Source of the DNA: Pseudanabaenales cyanobacterium
GTDB lineage: Bacteria > Cyanobacteriota > Cyanobacteriia > Phormidesmidales > Phormidesmidaceae
Direction of reading: 5' to 3'
Assembly (NCBI GenBank): GCA_022360135.1
Contig: JAKSDM010000942.1
Coordinates: 1 to 6,532, forward strand
DNA length: 6,532 nucleotides
In this document: piece by piece, positions 1 through 5,694 of the stretch
Position numbering within the stretch: the first letter of the stretch is position 1
How the letters are laid out: each line of letters opens with the position of its first letter
The notes under the pieces: generated by a model
What the model saw: the letters and a program-made list of their open reading frames with translations, nothing else
Told to the model about the DNA's origin: nothing
The model's database searches: none
Program-made: the position numbers and the translations under genes

Positions 1-31
1 ACTAGAACGGATCTACCGATCCCTACTGTCG

Positions 32-134
32 TGTCAATTAGATTTTTTGAAATTCCTACAGTACTACACAGAAGGCTGTTTTGGGGTCGTTAACCCGCCA
101 AAGTAATTGACGCGATCCGCCAAAGTAATTGACA
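32..134. mobile_element. Possible transposon end or small MITE
   Basis: TGTCAATTA (32-40) and TAATTGACA (126-134) are perfect 9-bp inverted repeats beginning TG and ending CA. The right side holds two direct copies of CCGCCAAAGTAATTGAC (95-111 and 117-133) spaced 22 bp, about two helical turns. Repeated transposase-binding sites at an end are typical of elements using a DDE transposase with a helper ATPase (IS21, Tn7-like and Tn5053-like groups). No target duplication is visible at the outer edges, so this may instead be one end of an element extending left of the window. The family is not determined. Confidence 0.5.
95..133 (+). repeat. Two direct copies of CCGCCAAAGTAATTGAC
   Basis: Two perfect 17-bp copies at 95-111 and 117-133 are separated by 5 bases. 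Remaining sequence between 135 and 210, before the MFS stop, holds no gene; a weak AATCG/CGATT hairpin is at 198-210. Confidence 0.85.
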
Positions 135-210
135 TTTAATATGCAGATTTGTATTTTGAATCGTTCTTCTACCTCAGGGATTTTCCCCCTTGGGCTGAAT
201 CGCCCCGATT

Positions 211-1524
211 TTAGCGCTGGATCTGAGCCGTAATGATGGCTGATCGAGAAAGGTGGGGGATAGGGTTGAGGGATCTCAAGGGCGGTCGCTTCATGGTGCG
301 GACCACCCTGAGGGTATAGAGTTCAGCCATCATTGCCAGAGCGATCCGGGTTCCTAGTAACGCCGCTACGCCCCATGTGCTCCAAATCAATCCAGCCAGG
401 AGGGGACCGACTACCGTACCCGCATCCTCCCCAGCGCTCATCAAGCCGATGATTTGGGCGCGTTTTGACTTGTCGCCCGCCGAGATTTCCGCCATCATAG
501 CGGCCCAGGCGGGGCGAAAGGCGGCGGCGCCGACGCGGTCGCAGACCTTAGCACTGAGGAAACCGGCAAAGGTGGGCGACACCCAGTAGAGGATAGAGGA
601 GGCCACATTAGCCAGGCTGCGGGTCATTAGCACCCCCTTGCGACTGGCGTGATCGTAGAGCCAACCAAACACCGGCGTCGAGACTAGCGTGACGATCGTC
701 GAGACCAGATAAAAGAAACCAGCCTGGGCCTCGCTCAAGCCCGCATATTCAACGAGCAACAAGGGCATGAGACTGCGGAGCATCCGGCCGATGCTGCTGA
801 TCAGGAAACCATATCCGATGAACGGCAACAAGTTGGTCTTGAGGAGAGGACGCTGGGTGACTGGTTCTCGGTGAGTGGCTGGCGGTTTTTTGGCCTGAAC
901 CGGGGACTTATCCAGCTGTGAGCTTTGGTGTTGGGGAATCAAAACAGTCACCGCCATCAGGGGCAAAACAGACAGCATGAAGGCGAGCCCAAATACCCAA
1001 CCAAAATTGGCGGCGGTCAGTGTCAAGATCACACCAGCGACCCCTTTACCAATCGAGCTTGCCGTCCCTTTAGCTGTCTGATACCAGGCGAAGGTGGCCG
1101 CCAGTTGCTGCTTGGCGCTGCGATCGGCGATTAAGGCGTGCATGGCGGGATCTCGCATCGCTTTCGCCACCCCGCGTGTCACCTGGAGTAGATAAAGATG
1201 CAACGGGGAGCTGGCCACAACCAGCAGCAAGACCATTAGGCTGCGCATCGCGATCGCCAGGGTGGCGCTGCGCTTATATCCGATTCGGTCTGCCAGCCAG
1301 CCGATGAAAGGTTTGAGAGCCATAGACACGGCTATATTTAATGAGGCCAATAGGCCAATTTGGGTCAGACTCAGCCCCAGATGCCGAGCATACAGGGGAA
1401 GAGCAAAGGCAATCAGGCCAAAGCTGAGGCGTGAAAAGAAGCCTTCGCTAATGACTCCCAACAGCGCCAGAGTTCTTTGGCGTGACTGGGATTTGGGCTT
1501 GGGAATCTGGTTGGATTGGAACAT
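211..1524 (-). CDS. MFS transporter, 12 predicted membrane helices
   Basis: This 437-residue integral membrane protein of the major facilitator superfamily has two six-helix halves. Between helices 2 and 3 is the family motif A, GWLADRIGYKRS (75-86 from the chosen ATG), and the second half has its counterpart, FGWLYDHASRKG (286-297). TRGVAKAMRDPA (116-127) is in helix 4. A hydrophilic loop of about 35 residues rich in Lys, Pro and Gln (around 198-231) links the halves. The frame is open to a GTG at 1539 with no ribosome binding site; the ATG at 1524 follows AGAAGG and is preferred. No substrate can be assigned; position downstream of the transferase genes suggests export or uptake of a small compound used by them, but the 230-bp gap weakens operon membership. 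Length is normal for the family and no defect is visible. Confidence 0.88.
   Translation of the reverse strand: MFQSNQIPKPKSQSRQRTLALLGVISEGFFSRLSFGLIAFALPLYARHLGLSLTQIGLLASLNIAVSMALKPFIGWLADRIGYKRSATLAIAMRSLMVLLLVVASSPLHLYLLQVTRGVAKAMRDPAMHALIADRSAKQQLAATFAWYQTAKGTASSIGKGVAGVILTLTAANFGWVFGLAFMLSVLPLMAVTVLIPQHQSSQLDKSPVQAKKPPATHREPVTQRPLLKTNLLPFIGYGFLISSIGRMLRSLMPLLLVEYAGLSEAQAGFFYLVSTIVTLVSTPVFGWLYDHASRKGVLMTRSLANVASSILYWVSPTFAGFLSAKVCDRVGAAAFRPAWAAMMAEISAGDKSKRAQIIGLMSAGEDAGTVVGPLLAGLIWSTWGVAALLGTRIALAMMAELYTLRVVRTMKRPPLRSLNPIPHLSRSAIITAQIQR
1250..1257. repeat. HIP1 octamer
   Basis: GCGATCGC, the highly iterated palindrome of many cyanobacterial genomes, within the MFS gene. Confidence 0.75.
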
Positions 1525-1536
1525 GGCCTTCTTCTT

Positions 1537-1613
1537 CACCTGAGAATAGAGAATGTGCTCGATCTGGGCGATCCCACGCTGAGTCGCGCTGTTGTCTCTT
1601 TAACCTCAACAGT
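1537..1613 (-). pseudogene. Relic 3' end of a GT2-like gene
   Basis: Bases 1537-1595 match the end of GT2 at 49 of 59 positions. In the matching frame it reads NSATQRGIAQIEHILYSQV against NRATQRGIVQIENVLCSQV in GT2. Half of the differences are at third codon positions, as expected for once-coding sequence. Upstream similarity fades near 1613, and an in-frame TAA occurs at 1602-1600. The original stop is missing (AAG where GT2 has TAG), so the frame runs on directly into the MFS gene. It has no start codon and is most likely a scar. Confidence 0.75.
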
Positions 1614-1652
1614 TGCATTGTATCGAGCCGAAAAATGAGTCCACAACGAATA

Positions 1653-1702
1653 AATGTCATCACTAGGACATGACATCTGTCATATTCTTTAGTGATGACA
1701 TT
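1653..1702. repeat. Nested palindrome between GT2 and the relic GT end
   Basis: AATGTCATCACTA (1653-1665) and TAGTGATGACATT (1690-1702) form a perfect 13-bp inverted repeat. Inside the 24-base loop is a second perfect palindrome, ATGACA-TC-TGTCAT (1670-1683). The half-site TGTCAT or its complement therefore occurs four times within 50 bp. The stem is not GC-rich and no T-run follows, so it is not a typical intrinsic terminator. It could be a dimeric regulator site, a recombination site or a MITE remnant. The rest of the gap (1703-1753) shows nothing else clear. Confidence 0.8.
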
Positions 1703-1753
1703 GAGGCTAAAACACGCTGTTTCAAACGATGTGTGTTTCAGCAGGCGCTACCA

Positions 1754-2824
1754 CTATACCTGGGAACAGAGAACGTTCTCGATCTGAACGATTCCGCGCT
1801 GGGTCGCCCTGTTGTCCCGAGGGTTCAACACACTGTAGTGAAGCACCTGCTCTCGCTGATCGGGGTAGCGATCGCACTGCAAATTTTGATCAATTAAAGA
1901 CTTGAGTTCCAGCATCTGATCGCAGACATCGCCACACTGCCAGAGATAGGTCATGGAGGCGACATCGGCGCTACGGCGCAGCACCCCAGGTTGAGGATTG
2001 AGGAACACCGCCGGACGGGCGAAGTACAGCCACTCATAGCCAGCGGCGGAGATATCGCCGATGAATAGATCCGCCTGGGCGAACCAGGGCATGACATTTC
2101 CCGAACGAATCAGCTTAATACCGGGAATTTGCTGGAGCTGCGCCACAATCGCCGGGTCGTAGAACGGACGGTTAGGGTTAAAAATATTCGGGTGGGGTTT
2201 GACAATTAAGTTGTAATCCTGTCGGATCTGATCCACGACATCCAAGTTGTTCAAAAACCGCTCAATCGAGCTGATACCCTGTTTGCGCCAGGTTGGGCAG
2301 TAGATAATCGTTTTGCGGTCATTGTCGAAGAGTCTCGGCAGGGTCGGCGGGTGGTCGAACTTGGGATAGCCGACTAGCGCCCACTGCATCGTTCGATTGA
2401 TGGGGGTCTGCAGCAAACGGTCTACTTGCCGCTGACCTACACATAGGCAAAGGCGGTAGTCACTAAAATCCCGTTCATAGGTGAAGGGTTTATCAGACAT
2501 ACCGTGAAAGATTTGAATAGCGCGAGTGTGACGGGTTCGCTCCGGCGCTCGCAAAAAGGTCGGCGTCAAAACCAGATCATAGGTATCTAGATCACAGTTT
2601 GTGGTGAACAGATGGGTATACCCAGCATACTCTTGACTGCCTTCACCGTCAACACTGGGCTGACGAACCACCAGAAAATTTTGATGGATGCCCTGCTGCC
2701 GGAAATAATCCAGGTAGGGCTTCAGTGCAGCAAAGTAGTGCAGGTTAGCGACATCTCTCAGATAGTAAGCAATGCGTTGGGAGGCGATGGGGTTCTTGAT
2801 CGGTGTTGTGGCGAAGCCTAGCAT
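1754..2824 (-). CDS. TagF-like CDP-glycerol glycerophosphotransferase family protein (GT2)
   Basis: This is a second member of the glycerophosphotransferase family, 356 residues from the ATG at 2824. It shares the landmarks of GT1 while being clearly diverged: IQIFHG (103-108, His107), TIIYCPTWR (172-180), LIVKPHPN (206-213, His211) and FIGDISAAGYEWL (254-266, with D257 and S259 in place of the D-x-S-S stretch). No membrane helix or signal peptide is seen. The frame is open to a TTG at 2866, but that would run the gene through the G-rich repeat and add 14 residues (start of LSPRFSSIN) without family resemblance, so the ATG is chosen; its ribosome binding site is weak. GT1 and GT2 may act in sequence, one priming and one extending, or on different acceptors. 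Its last 20 codons have a diverged copy further downstream at 1537-1613. Confidence 0.8.
   Translation of the reverse strand: MLGFATTPIKNPIASQRIAYYLRDVANLHYFAALKPYLDYFRQQGIHQNFLVVRQPSVDGEGSQEYAGYTHLFTTNCDLDTYDLVLTPTFLRAPERTRHTRAIQIFHGMSDKPFTYERDFSDYRLCLCVGQRQVDRLLQTPINRTMQWALVGYPKFDHPPTLPRLFDNDRKTIIYCPTWRKQGISSIERFLNNLDVVDQIRQDYNLIVKPHPNIFNPNRPFYDPAIVAQLQQIPGIKLIRSGNVMPWFAQADLFIGDISAAGYEWLYFARPAVFLNPQPGVLRRSADVASMTYLWQCGDVCDQMLELKSLIDQNLQCDRYPDQREQVLHYSVLNPRDNRATQRGIVQIENVLCSQV
1868..1875. repeat. HIP1 octamer
   Basis: GCGATCGC within the 3' part of GT2. Confidence 0.75.
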
Positions 2825-2853
2825 AGTACCGTCCAAATTGATTGATGAAAAAC

Positions 2854-2935
2854 GAGGGGAGAGCAAGGGGGAGCAGGGGAAGATGGGGGAGATGGGGGGG
2901 GTGGGGGAGATGGGGGAGATGGGGGGGATGGGTAA
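2854..2935 (+). repeat. G-rich minisatellite with G-quadruplex potential
   Basis: The + strand has at least six runs of five or more G separated by short ATGA- or T-containing spacers, mostly from repeats of GATGGGGGA. The tract lies immediately upstream of GT2, within 30-110 bp of its ATG. A TTG at 2866 inside it is in frame with GT2 but is an unlikely start. Confidence 0.8.
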
Positions 2936-3090
2936 GCAGAAACTCAGCTCAGGAGAGGTGTTTAAATTTTTGAGTAAATCGCGATTTTTCGACGGAAAAT
3001 CAAGGCTTTTAGCTACGTCTGACAGAATTTTCCGAACACTTCTCTCGCCACACGATCAAACTTCCACATCTTGATTGATAAAACACTATC

Positions 3091-3157
3091 CCTCCCTGCT
3101 CCCCCTGCTCCCCATCTCCTCCCTGCTCCCCCTGCTCCCCCTGCTCCCTTGCCCCTT
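3091..3157 (+). repeat. C-rich CTGCTCCCC tandem repeat at the end of GT1
   Basis: About six imperfect copies of CTGCTCCCC (GGGGAGCAG on the coding strand) follow the GT1 stop directly; the repeat reaches the stop codon. Variation is mostly loss or gain of C and one CATCTCCTC unit. Confidence 0.8.
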
Positions 3158-4235
3158 ATCTAAGAAACTGTTGTGTAAACCAGGCGATCGCCGCCTCAGT
3201 CGCGCCGCCTGGATTGTAAAACAGGTCTTGGGCAATCCCCCGACGAATCTCTGAGAAATCCTCGCGGTGGGTCAGACTAGCGGCGATGGTCTCCTCTATT
3301 TGGTCAGGTCGCTTAACTATGAGTCCGCCGCGTCGCCCCTGTGTCTCATCCACGAAGGCTCCCTGATCTTTCGCCCGCTGAATCAACTCAGGCACATCCA
3401 GAAAAACGAGGGGACGATTCAACAGGGTATATTCGTTGGCCACGGATGAGGCGTCAGTGATCAACAGATCTGAGAGACTGAGTAAGGGAATGATATCCAG
3501 GCCGTGGACAACCTGTGTATGTGCGTTCTCGAAAGGCTCCAGTTCGACAAACCAGTCGATGTCCTGGTTCTTAGGGTGGTCATGGGGTTTAATCAGCAGG
3601 TCATACTGGTCCGTTGCCGCCAGGCGCTGAATCACCTCTTTACCCATGATTTCCAGCGAATTATCAGCCTGTCCGGTGGGGGCGTAGAGGAGGATGGGAC
3701 GCTTACCATCGAACCCGTATTTTGCTAGCAGCGCCTCCCGATCAAAGCTTCCCGTGAGCATGAGGTCGGTTTTTGGGAAACCAATTGGGACGCCTCTCGG
3801 ATCATCGGCGGCCAGCAGCCCGGTTTCGACGAATTTCCGCTGCATGTAAGGACCAATCAGAAAGAAGAAGTCGTAAACCAAATTTTCGACCCGCACCCCC
3901 CGATTGCGGAAGGAAACCCCGTGGAAAATCTGAATTTTTGTACCGACGTTTTCCGGCGGTAGGATGATCCGCTTGTTCGCAGCAAACAAGACATCAAAGC
4001 GACGGCTCTGAATGTCGTCAACCGAGAGAATGCGCTCTGAAGGGATGTGGAATGGGGCATACATACCGTCGCTATCGTAGTGGTATCCCGCCGTTTTTTG
4101 GGTGCGTAGACCGCCGGAGACATAAACCTCCACACCGGCCAGCCTGACCAACTGTTCATAGATGGGTCGAAAGCAGAGAAAATGAACCGGGGCATACCCG
4201 GTAAAAAGAACGGTAATCGGTTGATGATTGAGCAT
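3156..4235 (-). CDS. TagF-like CDP-glycerol glycerophosphotransferase family protein (GT1)
   Basis: This 359-residue protein belongs to the family that transfers glycerol-phosphate or ribitol-phosphate from CDP-polyols onto teichoic-acid-like acceptors (GT-B fold). Visible landmarks are IQIFHG (101-106, conserved His105), a strand-loop ILLYAPTG (181-188) opening the second Rossmann domain, LIKPHDHP (214-221, His218 as the KPH motif), and LLITDASSVANEY (257-269), equivalent to the D-x-S-S nucleotide-binding stretch. FYNPGGATEAAI (339-350) near the end resembles the family tail. There is no signal peptide or membrane segment, so it is probably cytosolic or peripherally membrane-bound. At 359 residues it is close to the size of the catalytic domain alone, without the N-terminal extension of Bacillus and Staphylococcus TagF. 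The ATG at 4235 has a ribosome binding site. A primase-like (TagB) or polymerase-like (TagF) role cannot be told apart, and the real alcohol may not be glycerol. Confidence 0.82.
   Translation of the reverse strand: MLNHQPITVLFTGYAPVHFLCFRPIYEQLVRLAGVEVYVSGGLRTQKTAGYHYDSDGMYAPFHIPSERILSVDDIQSRRFDVLFAANKRIILPPENVGTKIQIFHGVSFRNRGVRVENLVYDFFFLIGPYMQRKFVETGLLAADDPRGVPIGFPKTDLMLTGSFDREALLAKYGFDGKRPILLYAPTGQADNSLEIMGKEVIQRLAATDQYDLLIKPHDHPKNQDIDWFVELEPFENAHTQVVHGLDIIPLLSLSDLLITDASSVANEYTLLNRPLVFLDVPELIQRAKDQGAFVDETQGRRGGLIVKRPDQIEETIAASLTHREDFSEIRRGIAQDLFYNPGGATEAAIAWFTQQFLR
3184..3191. repeat. HIP1 octamer
   Basis: GCGATCGC (within GGCGATCGCC) near the 3' end of GT1. Confidence 0.75.
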
Positions 4236-4237
4236 TT

Positions 4238-4318
4238 CTAGTCCCCTGATAAAACTTGTATTGAAATGAACCGATACGTACTCGGTAAAAAGAACGATAA
4301 TAGGTGATGATTAAGCAT
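4238..4318 (-). pseudogene. Relic 5' end of a GT1-like gene
   Basis: The ATG at 4318 opens a 26-residue frame. If one missing base is restored after the fourth codon, it reads MLNHxPIIVLFTEYVSVHF, matching MLNHQPITVLFTGYAPVHF at the start of GT1; after HF the similarity ends abruptly near 4264. As it stands, the frame shifts and stops at 4240-4238, inside the duplicated kinase-end segment. The preceding AGAGGT is a weaker ribosome binding site than that of GT1. It may be translated as a tiny leader peptide, but it looks like a scar rather than a gene. Confidence 0.7.
4242..4247 (-). promoter_or_regulatory. Ribosome binding site of GT1
   Basis: AGGGGA on the minus strand lies 6 bases before the ATG at 4235-4233. 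The matching relic position 83 bp upstream reads AGAGGT. Confidence 0.55.
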
Positions 4319-4320
4319 TT

Positions 4321-5196
4321 CTAGACCTCTGATAAGATTTTATTTAACCCTGGTAGGGAAAGGTAGTGACTGTGGCCGTTCAGGATACATTCGGCCTCGG
4401 TGATGACGAAGGAGAGGTGGGTTTGCCATCTTTCCGGCAGCATCCGTAGGGATGAAATCTTGCCGCGCAGTAGCAATTGCATGGCCACATGCCAGGCCAG
4501 ACATTGGCGCTGAATGGGCTGCTGCGTCTCTGCTTCATAGCCGCAGATCAGCGCTTCTGCACAGGCGCTAGCCGCCCCCAGGGCAATCTTCTCACAGCCT
4601 GCCAAGTAAATTAGATGGGCCAGGAGACGACCTACATCATAGAGCGGATCCCCTAAAGATAAGGCGTCCCAGTCCACAATGCCGACGCCATTGGGGCCAT
4701 AGAGAATCTGATCGCCGAAGAGATTACCGTGAATAGGCCGGTTTGCAGAAAAGGAGAGTTGTCGCGATAAGCCATCAAGGGCTGCGATCACATCGTTAAG
4801 TCGCCCACTCAGATCAGGCAGCGCTAGCGAGACGCCGCTGGTGCGCCGACGCAGCAAGACTAGCTCTTTGGCAGGAGTCCAAGCGGTTTCTGGACATAGA
4901 TCACAGCCATGCAGTCGAGCCAGGATGCGGCCCACCTGAGCAAGTGGTTCGGGCAGAAACCGCAGCATCACCGCCGTAAACTGCTGGCCAGGAACCTCGC
5001 TCATCAGCAGGGTATGGCGCTCTGGATTGTAGGCGATCAACTGGGGAACTGTGAAGCCTAGATCACGCCCTTCCGCCGCCTGGTTAATCTGTTTGAAATT
5101 ACGGATAATGACTGAGGCCTCTGTTTCCTGGAACAGCTTGACGAAGTAGCGATGGTGGGTATGGGGATTCTCCCAGGTCAGCAGCGCTCGCTTCAA
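4321..5196 (-). CDS. C-terminal kinase-domain fragment of the interrupted phosphotransferase
   Basis: This is the longest possible separate product after the stop, starting at a TTG. No Shine-Dalgarno sequence precedes that TTG, so independent translation is doubtful. It holds most of an APH/choline-kinase-like fold: YFVKLF near residue 20, a hinge around LLMSEVPGQQF (63-73), ARLHG (93-97), the catalytic loop HGNLFGDQIL (156-165), GIVDWDALSLGDPLYDVG (172-189), then a helical C-lobe. In most relatives the loop reads HGD; here it is HGN (codon AAT, one base from GAT), so the catalytic Asp is missing. The Gln at the end of the loop occurs in some APH subfamilies with DQ in place of GN. No signal peptide or membrane helix is seen. 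The stop TAG lies 2 bases before a relic start codon. Confidence 0.6.
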   Translation of the reverse strand: MKRALLTWENPHTHHRYFVKLFQETEASVIIRNFKQINQAAEGRDLGFTVPQLIAYNPERHTLLMSEVPGQQFTAVMLRFLPEPLAQVGRILARLHGCDLCPETAWTPAKELVLLRRRTSGVSLALPDLSGRLNDVIAALDGLSRQLSFSANRPIHGNLFGDQILYGPNGVGIVDWDALSLGDPLYDVGRLLAHLIYLAGCEKIALGAASACAEALICGYEAETQQPIQRQCLAWHVAMQLLLRGKISSLRMLPERWQTHLSFVITEAECILNGHSHYLSLPGLNKILSEV

Positions 5197-5313
5197 AGGT
5201 ACATAACGGAAGAGTTTCGGGGCGGGAAAATCTCTCCAGTCAGGCGACCATTCAGTGTCAGGAACTAAGCGTTGACAAGACTGTTCAGGATTTAGCAGCT
5301 CGGCCAGTTCCTC

Positions 5314-5694
5314 TCAGTTTGGGGCATTGGGCAATGTCCAAACCACTGTTCGCCACTGAGGAATGGGAAATACAGGCGGTCCCAGACAGGGCAAGCAGTC
5401 CTGACTGTGTGCGCGCTCCATCTCTTGATGGGCTTCATCGGCTTGGGAAAAGATGTGAAAGAAGAAGTTGAGTTTCACTGTTGATGCGGTTTCATCGTCT
5501 AGGATGACGATCGCCTCAGCCATGATTCGCGCCTGCTTAAAAGGTTTATAGTGGGTTAGCCCCGGTTTAATCTGAACGGCTGCAGGCGGCTTGTCCGCCC
5601 AACCAGCCCAAACCTCGGCAATCACTGTCTCAACAACATGTGGCGTCCGGATATGCTGGATAGTCTGGAAAACAGGATCCTGAATATAACTCAT
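5314..5694 (-). CDS. N-terminal fragment of the interrupted phosphotransferase
   Basis: This 126-codon piece runs from the ATG at 5694 (preceded by GGAGG) to the premature TGA. A GTG at 5697 is one codon earlier but only 4 bases from GGAGG, so the ATG is preferred. No recognised domain stands alone here. The segment HYKPFKQARIMAEA (49-61) followed by LNFFFHIFSQADEA (75-88) resembles the first strands of an APH N-lobe and parallels FRYVPLKRALLTW ... YFVKLFQETEA in the downstream half, with His in place of the ATP-binding Lys. It ends ...TLPNAPN, and the codons after the stop continue smoothly as EELAELLNPEQ, which argues against a natural C-terminus. If translated alone it would be a product without a kinase active site. 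Confidence 0.6.
   Translation of the reverse strand: MSYIQDPVFQTIQHIRTPHVVETVIAEVWAGWADKPPAAVQIKPGLTHYKPFKQARIMAEAIVILDDETASTVKLNFFFHIFSQADEAHQEMERAHSQDCLPCLGPPVFPIPQWRTVVWTLPNAPN

Larger units (their letters stand above)
2853..3158. repeat. Intergenic nested inverted repeat with G-rich and C-rich low-complexity arms
   Basis: The gap between GT1 and GT2 contains no gene. Its left arm (2854-2935) is a G-rich tract with units such as GATGGGGGA and GAGCAGGGG; its right arm (3091-3157) is a C-rich tract of CTGCTCCCC units, roughly complementary to the left. Further pairs nest inside: AGGAGAGGTGTT (2950-2961) with AACACTTCTCTC (3035-3046), and CGGAAAAT (2993-3000) with ATTTTCCG (3027-3034). A perfect 12-bp palindrome, AAATCGCGATTT, lies at 2976-2987. 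TTGATTGAT occurs directly repeated at 2838-2846 and 3071-3079, just before each tract. Tracts like these are common between cyanobacterial genes. In RNA the arms could form a long hairpin separating GT1 from GT2; on the + strand the G-runs could form a quadruplex. Confidence 0.75.
4180..4343 (-). repeat. Tandem duplication of the kinase/GT1 junction (period about 83 bp)
   Basis: Bases 4180-4260 and 4264-4343 align at about 84% with one single-base gap. Each copy contains, on the minus strand, a kinase-type end (KILSEV stop in the right copy, QVLSGD stop in the left copy), two bases, then ATG and the first codons of a GT1-like protein. Differences fall often at codon third positions. The right copy is the real end of the kinase; the left copy is the real start of GT1. 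The parts between them are therefore relics of a homologous kinase end and a homologous GT start. Confidence 0.85.
4321..5694 (-). pseudogene. APH/choline-kinase-fold phosphotransferase, interrupted by one in-frame TGA
   Basis: Read as one frame, 5694 to 4321 gives 458 codons with a single internal stop, TGA at 5316-5314 (codon 127). The 39 codons between this stop and the TTG at 5196 are open and in the same frame as both halves, and they contain no ATG or GTG. The kinase N-lobe begins in that stretch (FRYVP at residues 162-166 leads into LKRALLTW), so starting at the TTG would cut off its first strand. ATP-binding Lys is probably K186 (YFVKLF); the Brenner-type loop is HGNLFGDQ (322-329); the metal-binding segment is VDWD...GDP (340-350). 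The stop could be a nonsense mutation, a sequencing error or recoding. The gene overlaps the nucleotidyltransferase by one base and its ATG follows GGAGG by 7 bases, so the two were made to be translated together. As a kinase it would phosphorylate a small alcohol or sugar for the nucleotidyltransferase; that pairing is inferred. Confidence 0.8.

Noticed and set aside
175..210. Intrinsic terminator after the MFS gene
   Set aside because: The AATCG/CGATT and AGGG/CCCT stems are short and no T-run follows on the minus strand.
377..1543. Plus-strand open frames across the MFS gene
   Set aside because: They are short, have no recognisable domains or ribosome binding sites, and mirror the strongly coding minus frame.
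1448..1663. 71-codon minus-strand frame spanning the MFS start
   Set aside because: It is out of frame with both the relic GT end and the MFS gene, and has no recognisable content.
2957..3010. Promoter for GT2 within the intergenic region
   Set aside because: A TTGATT with GATTTA at 17-bp spacing on the minus strand is too weak a match in AT-rich sequence to support a call.
2612..3728. Plus-strand open frames across GT2, the G-rich tract and GT1
   Set aside because: Low-complexity or shadow translations; the frame through 2854-2935 is a Met-Gly-Glu repeat caused by the minisatellite.
3857..4195. Second minus-strand frame of 112 codons inside GT1
   Set aside because: It overlaps the clear TagF-like frame completely and shows no family features.
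5280..5316. Selenocysteine recoding at the internal TGA
   Set aside because: No convincing SECIS-like hairpin follows the TGA, and the kinase family is not known for selenocysteine.
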